This document shows, one piece after another, positions 1 through 7,957 of a DNA stretch of 64,000 bases (the first letter of the stretch is position 1; every line of letters begins with the position of its first letter). The notes beneath the pieces were generated by a model that saw only the letters and a program-made list of their open reading frames with translations, had not been told where the DNA came from and searched no databases. This stretch comes from Hujiaoplasma nucleasis (lineage in GTDB: Bacteria > Bacillota_I > Bacilli_A > Izemoplasmatales > Hujiaoplasmataceae), in NCBI RefSeq assembly GCF_013745115.1, contig NZ_CP051151.1:620001-684000 (forward strand). The letters run 5' to 3'. The position numbers were made by a program, and so were the translations under genes.

Positions 1-333
1 TAGAGACCTTTGCTCGAGCTAATACTAGTTTATCAAAATTATTTTAACGAAATGAAAGTATTTAATTTTTTTGCAAAAAGTGTCTAACTAGACGTGTCCA
101 TTAGCAGAGAGCACAATTTTACTTAAAATTTCACTCTATTTTTTTGGCCTTAAATAAGCCATAAAAGGCAAATATGAACTTTTAGCATCATTTATAGTAA
201 AGTTCATATAGAGGTAAAAGTGTCTAGCCAGGGTATTTGTATAATCTTTTTTACGGTATGTCAAATAACCGTATGCAAACTGTAACAGTTTTGATATAAT
301 TGTTTTGCACGCAAAAATTAACAGGAGAAAATA
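1..333. other. Intergenic region before the HTH regulator
   Basis: AT-rich non-coding stretch. It contains two copies of AAAGTGTCTA (near 77 and 218) in similar sequence, which may be regulator sites. An open frame on the minus strand (136-363) has no ribosome binding site and a low-complexity translation, so I do not call it a gene. The right end holds the promoter and operator of the regulator at 334. Confidence 0.5.
276..300 (+). promoter_or_regulatory. Promoter and palindromic operator of the HTH regulator
   Basis: An extended -10 (TG then TATAAT at 295-300) lies 34 bases upstream of the ATG. The -35/-10 spacer is occupied by a perfect palindrome, AAACTGTAACAGTTT at 277-291. A second inverted repeat, ACGGT...ACCGT, lies at 253-272. 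An operator in the spacer of a helix-turn-helix gene suggests that the protein represses itself. The palindrome is seen; the autoregulation is inferred. Confidence 0.55.
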
Positions 334-1086
334 ATGGATAATAAAGAAAACGAATGGTATCAAAGATACTTTACAAAATACCCACGTATTGGTGGGACAC
401 TTAGACGCAGGAAACGAGCTTATTACTCAGAAATAGTCGATGATTTCAAACATTTAGATGGTATGAGTTTATCATCCATTAAACGCTATGAACTAGGGAC
501 ATCAGATTGTCCTGCATCAGTCATCTTTGCACTTGCTTCATATTACCAATGTAATATACAAGAACTATTTGATGATGATGCTTCATTTGGTAGAGATATT
601 GACATGAGAAAAGATAATTTTCGCTTTAGTGAAATATCTTATAGAGAAACTCCAACAGGTCCTTCCTATACATACGCTGAAGAACTAAAAGGATATAGAC
701 TAGACTATGGTCTTAAGTTAAACAAAGGTGACTATGACCTTGTTACACTAGAACATGATCATCAAAGTTTAAATTTACCAATAGGCGCCAAATTATTCTT
801 CAGGGTAAAAGACGTTCGTAAGGAAAAGTGGGATGAACTTTTAAACCATGAAGAAAGAATCTACTTTGTTACACTTGAAACAAGATCAATTGAAACATTC
901 CCTAAAAAGCATAAAACGAAAGATGGGACTGTCACCTTCATAACAAAAGCACGAGTAATTAGTGATGTATCTTCAAGTAAGATGGTCATGTATCAGTATG
1001 ATAACAAAACCAAACATATCACGTATCAAGCATTTAAAAGAGGTATTATTGGATTTGCAGAAAAAATAATTATTGATTTAGTTTGA
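334..1086 (+). CDS. Helix-turn-helix (XRE-like) regulator with long C-terminal domain
   Basis: 250 residues. Residues about 15-75 look like an XRE-type helix-turn-helix, with a basic stretch (TLRRRKRAYYSE) followed by a recognition-helix-like segment (MSLSSIKRYELGTSD). The remaining 170 residues are beta-rich and could be a sensor or dimerisation domain. I see no Ser-Lys pair of a LexA/CI-type protease. The start has a good ribosome binding site (AGGAGA). The gene is followed by a strong terminator and then by two serine recombinases on the same strand, so it may be the regulator of this mobile element. Cytoplasmic DNA-binding protein; the target is probably its own promoter palindrome. Confidence 0.6.
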   Translation: MDNKENEWYQRYFTKYPRIGGTLRRRKRAYYSEIVDDFKHLDGMSLSSIKRYELGTSDCPASVIFALASYYQCNIQELFDDDASFGRDIDMRKDNFRFSEISYRETPTGPSYTYAEELKGYRLDYGLKLNKGDYDLVTLEHDHQSLNLPIGAKLFFRVKDVRKEKWDELLNHEERIYFVTLETRSIETFPKKHKTKDGTVTFITKARVISDVSSSKMVMYQYDNKTKHITYQAFKRGIIGFAEKIIIDLV

Positions 1087-1150
1087 TTTTACACACAAGT
1101 GTGTGTGTTCAAAACGATTTTTTTATATTACACTAATAGCGGTGAAGATC

Positions 1151-1204
1151 AGAAATAGAACATGTTAGCTTAAATAAGCGATGCATGTTCTATTTCTTTT
1201 TTTA
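1151..1204 (+). terminator. Intrinsic terminator after the HTH regulator
   Basis: AGAAATAGAACATG at 1151-1164 pairs perfectly (14 bp) with 1184-1197 and runs straight into a T tract. It separates the regulator transcript from the recombinase operon. Confidence 0.85.
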
Positions 1205-1237
1205 TTGGCCCTTAACCCTTTAGATGTGCTAATTGAC

Positions 1238-1266
1238 TTGATAATAGAGCCTTTACTAGGTAATAT
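1238..1266 (+). promoter_or_regulatory. Probable promoter of the recombinase pair
   Basis: TTGATA at 1238-1243 and TAATAT at 1261-1266 with a 17-base spacer, 30 bases upstream of the ATG. A strong AGGAGG ribosome binding site follows at about 1281. Confidence 0.5.
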
Positions 1267-1296
1267 ACATGCTAACAAAAAGGAGGTCTTCACCAA

Positions 1297-2997
1297 ATGA
1301 ATCAAACCATAGTAGAAATTATTGAACCTACACCTAGGTTTAAAGACTTAGAAACCAATCAAATATTAGAAAAGAAAAAAGTAGCGGCTTACGCCCGTGT
1401 CTCAACAGATGAAACTGATCAACTTCATTCTTATCAAAATCAAATTCAAGAATATACAGGACGTATCCAAAAAAATGAAGAATGGGAGTTTGCCGGCATG
1501 TATGCTGATGAAGGTATTACTGGGACTGACATGCGTAAACGTCCAAACTTTATGAAGATGATTCAAGCTGCTAAAGATGGACATATTGATATGATCATAA
1601 CCAAATCTATCTCAAGGTTTTCAAGAAATACCGTTGATATCTTAACCGTTATTAAAGAACTTAGAACCATCGGTGTTGAAATCTTTTTTGAAAAAGAAAA
1701 CATCTCTTCTACTGACCCTAAAATAGATTTAGTCTTAACCCTCATGTCATCAATTGCTCAAGAAGAATCAAGATCAATTAGCGAAAACACCAAATGGGGA
1801 ATCCAAAAGAGATTCCAACAAGGTAAACTCATAATGAACACTACCTGGTTTTTAGGTTATGACAAAGATGATGATGGAAACTTAATCGTTAATCATGAAC
1901 AGGCAGAAACTGTTAAATACATCTTTGACTTATATTTAAGAGGTATGGGTGTCACAGCACTTGCTAGACACTTACAATCCGAAAACATTAAAAATGGACG
2001 CGGTGCAGTCGCTTGGTATCCTGATACCGTTAAAGAAATCTTAAAGAATGAAAAGTATGCTGGTGACTTAATGTTACAAAAAACTGTGACTCTTGATTAT
2101 CTAACTCATAAAACATTAGAAAATGATGGTCATGCCACTAAGTACTATATCAAAGATGCTCATGAAGCTATTATTGATAGAGAAACCTTTGATATTGTCC
2201 AAACCATGTTACAAGCAAGAGAAACCATTCTTTCTGTTGATAATAAAGAACGTAGAAAACACTTAGCAAGAAAACCCATTAAAGGATTAGTTTATTGTTC
2301 TAAGTGCAAACGTATGTACAACTCTAAAATGCACAATTCAGGTACAACTTTTAAAAAGAGTATGCTTAAATGTCATACCTTAATCAATAATCCGCATAAC
2401 TGTGTTAATCCATCTATTCATGAGCCTTTATTAGAACGAGGCACACTATATGCTATCGAAAAACTCACTAAAACACCTTCTATGCAAGAAGACTTAATCC
2501 ATTATATGGAAAAATCACTGAAACAAACCAACTCCCATGAACCCTTAAAAGCATTAAGACAAGAAAGTAGATTAATTGCTAACGCTTTAAAAGCACTCCC
2601 TAAACAAAGAATTAACTCAACCATGACAGATGATGAGTTTAATAAAGAATATCAAGCACTCAGTCAAAAATATGAAAACATCAAACAACAAATCGAAGAC
2701 TTAAAATCAACCATCACCAAAGAACTTTTAATGCGTAGGCGCTTCTATGCATTAAAAGCATTCATTGATACGGATTATAAAGACTTAAGCATCATTAAAA
2801 GCTTTTTCGGTTTAATCTTGGTGATGGGTAAGAATCATGTCCGTTATGTCATCGATGATACATTTTCTATCATTGATGAATTACATGAAAAAATCGATAC
2901 CATTAAAAAACTACCGATTATTTTAAAAGGTACCTATTATGACATTAAAACAAATGACAATCTATATTACGAGGTAAGTATTTATGAAGGAAATTAA
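1297..2997 (+). CDS. Large serine recombinase, first of a pair
   Basis: 566 residues, the usual size of large serine integrases. The N-terminal resolvase domain has the nucleophile Ser36 in AAYARVSTDE, followed by SRFSRN and the long E helix. A recombinase domain follows (about 180-290). A zinc-ribbon with Cys pairs (YCSKCKRMY and later CHTL...NC, about residues 335-370) and a C-terminal coiled coil (about 405-460) complete the fold. These enzymes cut and rejoin att sites through a phosphoserine intermediate. The gene overlaps the next recombinase by 14 bases in another frame, so the two are translationally coupled. This recalls CcrA/CcrB of staphylococcal cassettes and tandem recombinases of other integrative elements. 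The partner and att sites are not identified. Confidence 0.92.
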   Translation: MNQTIVEIIEPTPRFKDLETNQILEKKKVAAYARVSTDETDQLHSYQNQIQEYTGRIQKNEEWEFAGMYADEGITGTDMRKRPNFMKMIQAAKDGHIDMIITKSISRFSRNTVDILTVIKELRTIGVEIFFEKENISSTDPKIDLVLTLMSSIAQEESRSISENTKWGIQKRFQQGKLIMNTTWFLGYDKDDDGNLIVNHEQAETVKYIFDLYLRGMGVTALARHLQSENIKNGRGAVAWYPDTVKEILKNEKYAGDLMLQKTVTLDYLTHKTLENDGHATKYYIKDAHEAIIDRETFDIVQTMLQARETILSVDNKERRKHLARKPIKGLVYCSKCKRMYNSKMHNSGTTFKKSMLKCHTLINNPHNCVNPSIHEPLLERGTLYAIEKLTKTPSMQEDLIHYMEKSLKQTNSHEPLKALRQESRLIANALKALPKQRINSTMTDDEFNKEYQALSQKYENIKQQIEDLKSTITKELLMRRRFYALKAFIDTDYKDLSIIKSFFGLILVMGKNHVRYVIDDTFSIIDELHEKIDTIKKLPIILKGTYYDIKTNDNLYYEVSIYEGN

Positions 2998-4618
2998 AAT
3001 CATTGAAACACCAAAAGTTACTTATAACAATTATCAACCATTAAAAAGAGTTGCGGCTTACGCAAGAGTCTCAACAAAACTAGAAATGCAATCTTCTTCT
3101 TTGGCTTTACAGATTAAACATTATGCCAAAGTAATCATCTTTAATCCTGACTATGTATTTGCAGGTATTTATGCAGACCATGGAAAAAGTGGTACAACCA
3201 TGAAAAAGCGTGATGGCTTACAATCACTGCTTAAGAAAGTCTATGCAGGACATATTGATTTGGTCCTAGTTAAATCATTATCAAGATTCGCTAGAAATAC
3301 ATTAGATGCTTTAAACATCATTACAGAAACAAGGAAATTAGGGGTAGAGTTCTACTTTGAAAAAGAAAACATCTCGAGTTTAGATCCAGCCATTGATATG
3401 TTATTTACAATGATGGCTTCTTTAGCTGAATCAGAATCAGAATCCATGTCACAAAATATCTCATGGAGTTTTCAAAAGAATGCACAAAGAGGAAAAGTGC
3501 CTTTACAGAAATGCCTGGGTTATCAAATCACTAAAGATAAAAAGTATGTCATTGATGAAGATATAGCACCACACATCAAAAAATTATTTCAAATGAAACT
3601 AAAAGGTTACTCAAATCAAGATATGATTGATTATTTAAAAGATCATAATATTAAAACAACCAAAGGCAGTAACATTACCAATGCAACACAGCTCAGATGT
3701 ATCTTAACTAACGAAAAATATATCGGTCAGTTAACCTATGGTAAAACTTATATCAAGAAGATCAATAATGATAAAGCTACGATGATCAATAATGGCGAAA
3801 AACCAAAATACATTATTAGAAATCACCATGAAGCCATTGTTGATCATGATACTTTTAATCAAGTACAAGAGTTCTTTCAATCTAAAAAAACAAAATATAC
3901 TACTCAAAAAGACAATCCTTATAACCAATTTGTCTATTCCCTTATGCATGATAAATACTTACATTGGAAAAGTAAAGTGCCAAACAAACCAGAATATGAT
4001 TTATTAGAAAATGAATACAAACGAAAACAAGGCACACCACGCATTTATTCTAAAACAGCAACCCACGTTACCAGAAAAGCAACAATCGCCTTAGCAAGAA
4101 AATTTAGCGAATTAGAAGCAAAGTTTGACAAGCAAGTAGCTAAACAATTAAACAATAAACCATTAGAAAGAAAACTAAAGAACTTAGGGAATGATTTAAA
4201 AGGCTATAAAGATGATTATTTTAAACTCATTAAAAAAACTATACTTGATCCAGCTGATAAAGCATTAATTAAAGAATTAGAAGATATCATTATTAGCAAA
4301 AGCATTGAATACGTTAGAATTGAAGATGAAGCACTACCACAAAAAGGTTCTACTTCTCGAGTTAAAGAAATCAAGAAAGCTATTAAGTATATTCAACTAC
4401 CTATGGTTGAATTCCCAATAGATACGATGAAACAAATATTTGATAAGATTGTTATTGCAGATCAAGAAAATTATATTTTTGTCATTAACACATCTGATAA
4501 GCCATTAACTAAAGAAGCACTAAAAAAAGTAGCAGAAATGAATCCGCTACTTGAGAGTAAATGTAAAGGTAAGAATAAAAGTGTTGAGTTTGTTAATTGG
4601 AAAATAGTAATAACTTGA
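2984..4618 (+). CDS. Large serine recombinase, second of a pair, no zinc-ribbon cysteines
   Basis: 544 residues. The resolvase domain carries nucleophile Ser30 in AAYARVSTKLE and SLSRFARNT, and a recombinase domain follows to about residue 280. The zinc-ribbon position (about 310-350) contains none of the paired Cys seen in the first recombinase. This is a real difference and may mean specialised DNA recognition or dependence on the partner. A helical region follows. The start lies inside the end of the first recombinase gene with a GAAGG-like site. Acts on DNA in the cytoplasm, probably together with the upstream enzyme. Confidence 0.9.
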   Translation: MKEIKIIETPKVTYNNYQPLKRVAAYARVSTKLEMQSSSLALQIKHYAKVIIFNPDYVFAGIYADHGKSGTTMKKRDGLQSLLKKVYAGHIDLVLVKSLSRFARNTLDALNIITETRKLGVEFYFEKENISSLDPAIDMLFTMMASLAESESESMSQNISWSFQKNAQRGKVPLQKCLGYQITKDKKYVIDEDIAPHIKKLFQMKLKGYSNQDMIDYLKDHNIKTTKGSNITNATQLRCILTNEKYIGQLTYGKTYIKKINNDKATMINNGEKPKYIIRNHHEAIVDHDTFNQVQEFFQSKKTKYTTQKDNPYNQFVYSLMHDKYLHWKSKVPNKPEYDLLENEYKRKQGTPRIYSKTATHVTRKATIALARKFSELEAKFDKQVAKQLNNKPLERKLKNLGNDLKGYKDDYFKLIKKTILDPADKALIKELEDIIISKSIEYVRIEDEALPQKGSTSRVKEIKKAIKYIQLPMVEFPIDTMKQIFDKIVIADQENYIFVINTSDKPLTKEALKKVAEMNPLLESKCKGKNKSVEFVNWKIVIT

Positions 4619-4666
4619 TTACTATCTCCTTTTTTGAGTTACTGAAAAGGTATCAAAAGATGATAT

Positions 4667-5608
4667 TTATTTCTTTGAAACCGTATCAATTTGCTTCATT
4701 GCTTCTTTTATACCATTAAGTTTTTGATTATTTAATTGAGAGGGATCTTTCAATAAATCTCTTTTTGCATACTTATATTTAAGATGCAATTTATTTGGTA
4801 TTTTGGTTTGCTTATATTTATTAACTATTACACCAGTAATATTTTTATTGTGGTTTTTATCAAGTTTCTTACTTTTTCTCTTATTATATTTGTGCCCATT
4901 TTTTATCAAGATTTTTTTGACTTTACCAATAAATGTTTTCGGAAACTGTTCATTGCTTGAGAATGTTATATCATCAACATAAACAGTCATTTCAATATTA
5001 TATCTTTTTGATAGTTGAGCTATTTCCTCAAACATTTCTCGATAACTTAAAAATGACAAAATGTTGCTTACACTCGAACCTGTAGGTATATGTTTTGTAG
5101 GGAATTTTACCTTGTTTTTAACTTCCTGCTGCTCTAAGTATTCGTCCACCTTGTCATTAATCTTTATATTCTCATAATTTATTGTAAGAATCTCACTGAT
5201 TATATATGCAACATCAGGAGACATGTTCATTGTATTGTGAAAAAATTTATAAACATTCCCAAATGAACACATTGGATAAAATTTTTGAATATCAATAGAA
5301 ACAACGTTAGAATTATTTTTGTGGCTAATATGATTTTGAACGTAAGAACTACCTCTTTTTGAAATTAAATAATCTGGCAAGTCAACTTGATTAAGAAATT
5401 TGAAAACTCTGTCATGGATTACCTTAAGCATTCCTCTAGGAGTTTCAACAATGCGACTTTTGATTGTTCCTCCATTACTGGTTTCAACAATAAAAACACT
5501 ATAGTTATTAATAAAAGACAAATCTTTATCAAGATAGCCAATTTTATCATAAAAAAGAAGTTTAGCCAGTTTCTTCTTGCTTTTAAGATTGAATAAGGCA
5601 TTCTCCAT
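4667..5608 (-). CDS. Retron-type reverse transcriptase
   Basis: 313 residues from the ATG at 5608, the typical size of retron reverse transcriptases. Visible motifs are NHISH (92-96, like the retron NAxxH region X), DIQKFYP (106-112, first catalytic Asp), PTGSSVSNIL (175-184) and the catalytic YVDDITFSS at 210-218. ITGVIVN further on resembles the retron VTG region. There is no IGxxxSQ motif of diversity-generating RTs and no maturase or endonuclease domain of group II introns. Retron RTs copy part of a neighbouring structured RNA into DNA and usually act in phage defence. On the same strand upstream lie a hairpin, a 66-residue membrane peptide and a structured 250-base region. The exact retron class and the RNA template are not established. 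Confidence 0.85.
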   Translation of the reverse strand: MENALFNLKSKKKLAKLLFYDKIGYLDKDLSFINNYSVFIVETSNGGTIKSRIVETPRGMLKVIHDRVFKFLNQVDLPDYLISKRGSSYVQNHISHKNNSNVVSIDIQKFYPMCSFGNVYKFFHNTMNMSPDVAYIISEILTINYENIKINDKVDEYLEQQEVKNKVKFPTKHIPTGSSVSNILSFLSYREMFEEIAQLSKRYNIEMTVYVDDITFSSNEQFPKTFIGKVKKILIKNGHKYNKRKSKKLDKNHNKNITGVIVNKYKQTKIPNKLHLKYKYAKRDLLKDPSQLNNQKLNGIKEAMKQIDTVSKK

Positions 5609-5624
5609 TATACAATATCCTTTC

Positions 5625-5688
5625 AAAAAAATTAGTTTCCCTAGATTCATCATTAATTACTTAATAACAAATCTAGAAAAACTAATTT
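5625..5688 (-). terminator. 19-bp hairpin with T tract between membrane peptide and RT
   Basis: The arms at 5670-5688 and 5629-5647 pair over 19 bases with two G-T wobbles and a 22-base loop. On the minus strand a run of seven T follows at once. It starts directly after the stop codon of the 66-residue ORF and ends about 20 bases before the RT start. It has the form of an intrinsic terminator or of a stable RNA stem. Confidence 0.75.
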
Positions 5689-5889
5689 CTAGTTATCTTT
5701 CTCTGCATCAAACGAAGTTAGTTTAATGCAAGCATCAACTAACTCGTTAATGCTTAAATCAGGATAACGTTTGCGTAGTGTAACACAAATGAGTACTCTG
5801 GCAGGGACCAACAATAATACTTGAATAAGTAGAATCGTTGGTTTAACAAGTGCAGAAATTGCACCTATCAAAAATGCTTGCATCTTCAT
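5689..5889 (-). CDS. Small membrane peptide, candidate retron effector
   Basis: 66 residues with a very strong ribosome binding site (AAGGAGGATG). Residues 4-38 are hydrophobic and could form one long or two short membrane helices. The tail (RKRYPDLSINELVD...) is polar and charged. No family was recognised. It lies on the same strand as the RT, between a structured upstream region and the RT. Some described retrons pair the RT with a small two-helix membrane effector, so an effector role is a reasonable guess. A holin-like or leader peptide is the alternative. The gene call rests on the ribosome binding site and the clear hydrophobic pattern. Confidence 0.6.
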   Translation of the reverse strand: MKMQAFLIGAISALVKPTILLIQVLLLVPARVLICVTLRKRYPDLSINELVDACIKLTSFDAEKDN

Positions 5890-5904
5890 TGTCCATCCTC
5901 CTTT

Positions 5905-6185
5905 TTTATAATCTCACCTTAACTAGTATTAGGTGGCTCCTCTTGGTCGATTATAAGAAGTCTGGATAGGGTACTACACAAATTTTCAAAATTAGTGATC
6001 TACGACAGCTCCTCTTACTACTAGCGAGATATAGTGTGCTCTATCGGAATTGGTCCAATGTTTGCTCACTTTATTGCCTGGCGTTTGTTGAGGTGCTTCC
6101 TTACCTGTATTGGAAAGTTTTTGGAGCATATGCTCCCGCATTAAAATGCAATAGATGAGGAGTCTATTTACCCTTATATTACATT
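5905..6185 (-). ncRNA. Structured non-coding region upstream of the RT, candidate retron msr-msd
   Basis: About 280 bases without a convincing gene, less AT-rich than its surroundings. In the minus direction it contains ATAGA...TCTAT (6153-6169), GCAT..ATGC, the perfect palindrome GGAGCATATGCTCC (6123-6136), a 21-base imperfect palindrome centred near 5989, and CACCT...AGGTG (5917-5937). A series of hairpins just upstream of an RT is what a retron RNA looks like. I could not find a convincing long a1/a2 pairing or the priming guanosine, so the boundaries and the assignment are tentative. A 68-codon open frame through it has no ribosome binding site. Confidence 0.4.
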
Positions 6186-6239
6186 CATATTTTATCACGT
6201 GGTGTCTTATTAATCAATAATATCAAAATATGCTTTTTT

Positions 6240-6611
6240 TCATATGCACCAAGCTGTATAAACTGAACGGTAACTACAATCCCAAGTATCAAGAATCACT
6301 CCATCAACACACGCTGTGATGTGTCCAGCCATTTTAAGGATGTAAGTACCTTTTGGATGGAGTTCAGTAAAGTCACTACCTTTAATTCTTGGTTCACCTT
6401 TGACTGGTTTGAATATGATTCTTGGGTAACCTTTGAAATAATCATATAAGAATTTGGTATCTTTATAACTTGTATACCCAAGTTCCCGCTTTTTTCTATT
6501 CAGTTCTCGTCTAGTTTCTAAGTAGTCTGAGTTGGTCGCAGTTGTGATTGCTCTCACAACACAATCACTTGTTTTTAATCCTTTAGGATGAGCATTGTAT
6601 TCTTTATACAT
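6240..6611 (-). CDS. Small plasmid/ICE-type protein with Cys and His motifs
   Basis: 123 residues from the ATG at 6611, chosen for its GGTGGAGTG ribosome binding site. It has the pattern SDCVVRAITTAT near the N-terminus and GHITACVDGVILDTWDCS near the C-terminus. This Cys...His...Asp order is common in short uncharacterised proteins on Gram-positive plasmids and conjugative elements and resembles a papain-like fold. No activity is established. It overlaps the upstream gene by 8 bases, so the two form an operon. Confidence 0.6.
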   Translation of the reverse strand: MYKEYNAHPKGLKTSDCVVRAITTATNSDYLETRRELNRKKRELGYTSYKDTKFLYDYFKGYPRIIFKPVKGEPRIKGSDFTELHPKGTYILKMAGHITACVDGVILDTWDCSYRSVYTAWCI

Positions 6612-7038
6612 TGTCACTCCACCTTTCATTAAACCAATTGACAAGTTCTCTTGATTTATCTGTTTCAAAAAATGGATCTAGAAAATCATTCTTTCTACCG
6701 TAAACTGTATATCTTTTTTCTTCTCTAAAGCAATTGATTGTTATGGTAAATAGTGTATCTCCTGTTTTGATGTCTGCAATTCTAAAGTCATCATAAAGTG
6801 GTCCAGCAAGTGGGCAGTTATTTTTAAACCAAACATACATGGTTTCAAGATTAACTTTTCCACCATCTTTGAGTTGTTTGAAAATGTTACCCATGCGCTT
6901 TGTTTTGTTTGATAGGCTTTCATCTTTACAAAACCAATCGTACCAGCCCGCTTCAATTTGAGTATGTACGTCTTTAGATTCAAAATCACCTTGTTTAAAT
7001 CTTTCAATAAAATCCTTGAGTTTTATTTCTTTTTGCAT
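6604..7038 (-). CDS. Hypothetical accessory-element protein
   Basis: 144 residues with an AAAGGAGA ribosome binding site. No signal peptide or membrane segment. Contains WYDWFCKDESL and a mixed alpha/beta pattern with LFTITINCFREEKRYTVYG. I recognise the style of small cargo proteins found on plasmids and integrative elements, but no function. Translationally coupled with the following gene (8-base overlap). Confidence 0.55.
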   Translation of the reverse strand: MQKEIKLKDFIERFKQGDFESKDVHTQIEAGWYDWFCKDESLSNKTKRMGNIFKQLKDGGKVNLETMYVWFKNNCPLAGPLYDDFRIADIKTGDTLFTITINCFREEKRYTVYGRKNDFLDPFFETDKSRELVNWFNERWSDNV

Positions 7039-7282
7039 AATTTAAGTCTCCTTTGTTTTTTTGTTTACACTATATATCACTCAAAGAAGCATAAATAGCA
7101 AGTCAAATTTCTCACTGTAGTGACTTTTTCATTTTATGATCCTATCCTATTAAACTGACACGAAAGAATTAAAAATCATCAAGTTTCAAACGAATAAAAC
7201 GTTTGAAAGTCGATGAAAATCGATAATTGTATAGTTTCATGGCATTTCATGCAAATTACTGTTTTTGAATCACAATCATAAT

Positions 7283-7520
7283 CGCTAACACAATTACTTG
7301 ATTTTTTACTTTCCACTTATCGTCTTAATATAGGCCATAAGTCTTATTTCTTATGGGTAGAATAAAACACTAATTGGAAAAACCAATATATTCCAATAAA
7401 AAATACAGGAAATCATCCTGTAAATCTTAAAAATCATTAAAATATCTAATTTTCATGTCAACGGTTGCAGTGATTCATACATAGAACCGACAGTCTTTTC
7501 TAAAGGGTGTCGGTGCAACG
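7283..7520 (+). repeat. Duplicated non-coding segment, copy A
   Basis: About 235 bases that recur at 10957-11190. Shared blocks include CTTAATATAGGCCATA, CTTATGGGTAGAATAAAACA, AATACAGGAAATCATCCTGT and GTTGCAGTGATTCATACATA. Each copy sits upstream of an AbiEi-like gene of the same length, so regulator, RNA and gene may have been duplicated together. Confidence 0.8.
7396..7422 (-). terminator. Minus-strand terminator-like hairpin in copy A
   Basis: TACAGGA (7404-7410) pairs with TCCTGTA (7416-7422). Read on the minus strand it is followed by a T run. It is conserved at 11072-11090. Confidence 0.5.
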
Positions 7521-7560
7521 AAATATATGTGGAAAAGTCAAGTGCTTTTTTCACTTTTTT
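7457..7560 (+). ncRNA. Candidate small RNA with covarying hairpin, copy A
   Basis: ACCGACA (7486-7492) pairs with TGTCGGT (7508-7514), and an inner stem TCTTT/AAAGG closes a 3-base loop. GTTGCA (7464-7469) pairs with TGCAAC (7514-7519), with a 17-base one-sided bulge. AAGTG...CACTT followed by T residues (7540-7560) forms a terminator. In copy B the inner stem changes to TCCTT/AAGGA and the outer stem keeps pairing through a G-T wobble, so structure rather than sequence is kept. No clear promoter was found. Confidence 0.5.
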
Positions 7561-7957
7561 TATCGCAACAAAGACGTCAAATATGTCAAAGGTTGCAGTG
7601 AAAAATACATGAAACCGACAGTTGTGAACAAAGGGTCTAGAGTGTCAAGTTCATTATAAAAATACTTTTAATAGTGTCAAGTTCAAATTGTTTTTACTCT
7701 TTAATCATAAGGCATGTTATAAATTTATCTTTACCAATAAAATTATTTAATAACGGTGTATAGAAACGACATAAAACCGACTGTTCAAAGTGAAGGGTTT
7801 CAGTTAAACAGGCAGTTGTTAGTAAAAGGTCCATAACGTCAAGTTCAATATGAAAATGGATTTCTTTTCACTAATTTGAAGTGGTCTAATTTTTTGTTTA
7901 AAAAGATGATTATAATATGAATATCTCATGATAAAATATTAAGGAAAGAGGTGCAAG

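Larger units (their letters stand above)
7039..7957. other. Repeat- and hairpin-rich non-coding region upstream of an AbiEi-like gene
   Basis: 919 bases without a gene. Contents: half of a duplicated segment (7283-7520, partner at 10957-11190), a minus-strand terminator-like hairpin (7396-7422), a small RNA candidate with terminator (7457-7560), and a second copy of the GGTTGCAGTG...ACCGACAGT motif (7583-7640). GTGTCAAGTTCA occurs at 7642 and 7673, with a variant at 7837. A degenerate ACCGACTGT copy lies at 7777. Confidence 0.7.

Noticed and set aside
136-363. Minus-strand 75-codon ORF
   Set aside because: Low-complexity translation, no ribosome binding site, overlaps the promoter and start of the HTH gene.
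4667-5608. RT as part of a diversity-generating retroelement or group II intron
   Set aside because: No template/variable repeat pair, no IGxxxSQ-type motif, no maturase or endonuclease domain, and no intron domain V sequence seen nearby.
19-5932. 12-base inverted repeat CTAATACTAGTT at 19-30 and 5921-5932 as ends of the recombinase element
   Set aside because: No extension beyond 12 bases. Serine recombinase att sites are not long inverted repeats at both ends, and chance matches are not rare in such AT-rich DNA.
5992-6198. 68-codon ORF in the RNA candidate region
   Set aside because: No ribosome binding site, no recognisable protein pattern, and it runs across several palindromes.
7464-7519. 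Integron attC-like site (paired boxes GTTGCA and TGCAAC with an inner stem)
   Set aside because: The orientation of the outer boxes is opposite to attC (which has AAC inside left and GTT inside right), there is no integrase of the IntI type, and a terminator follows at once. A small RNA fits better.
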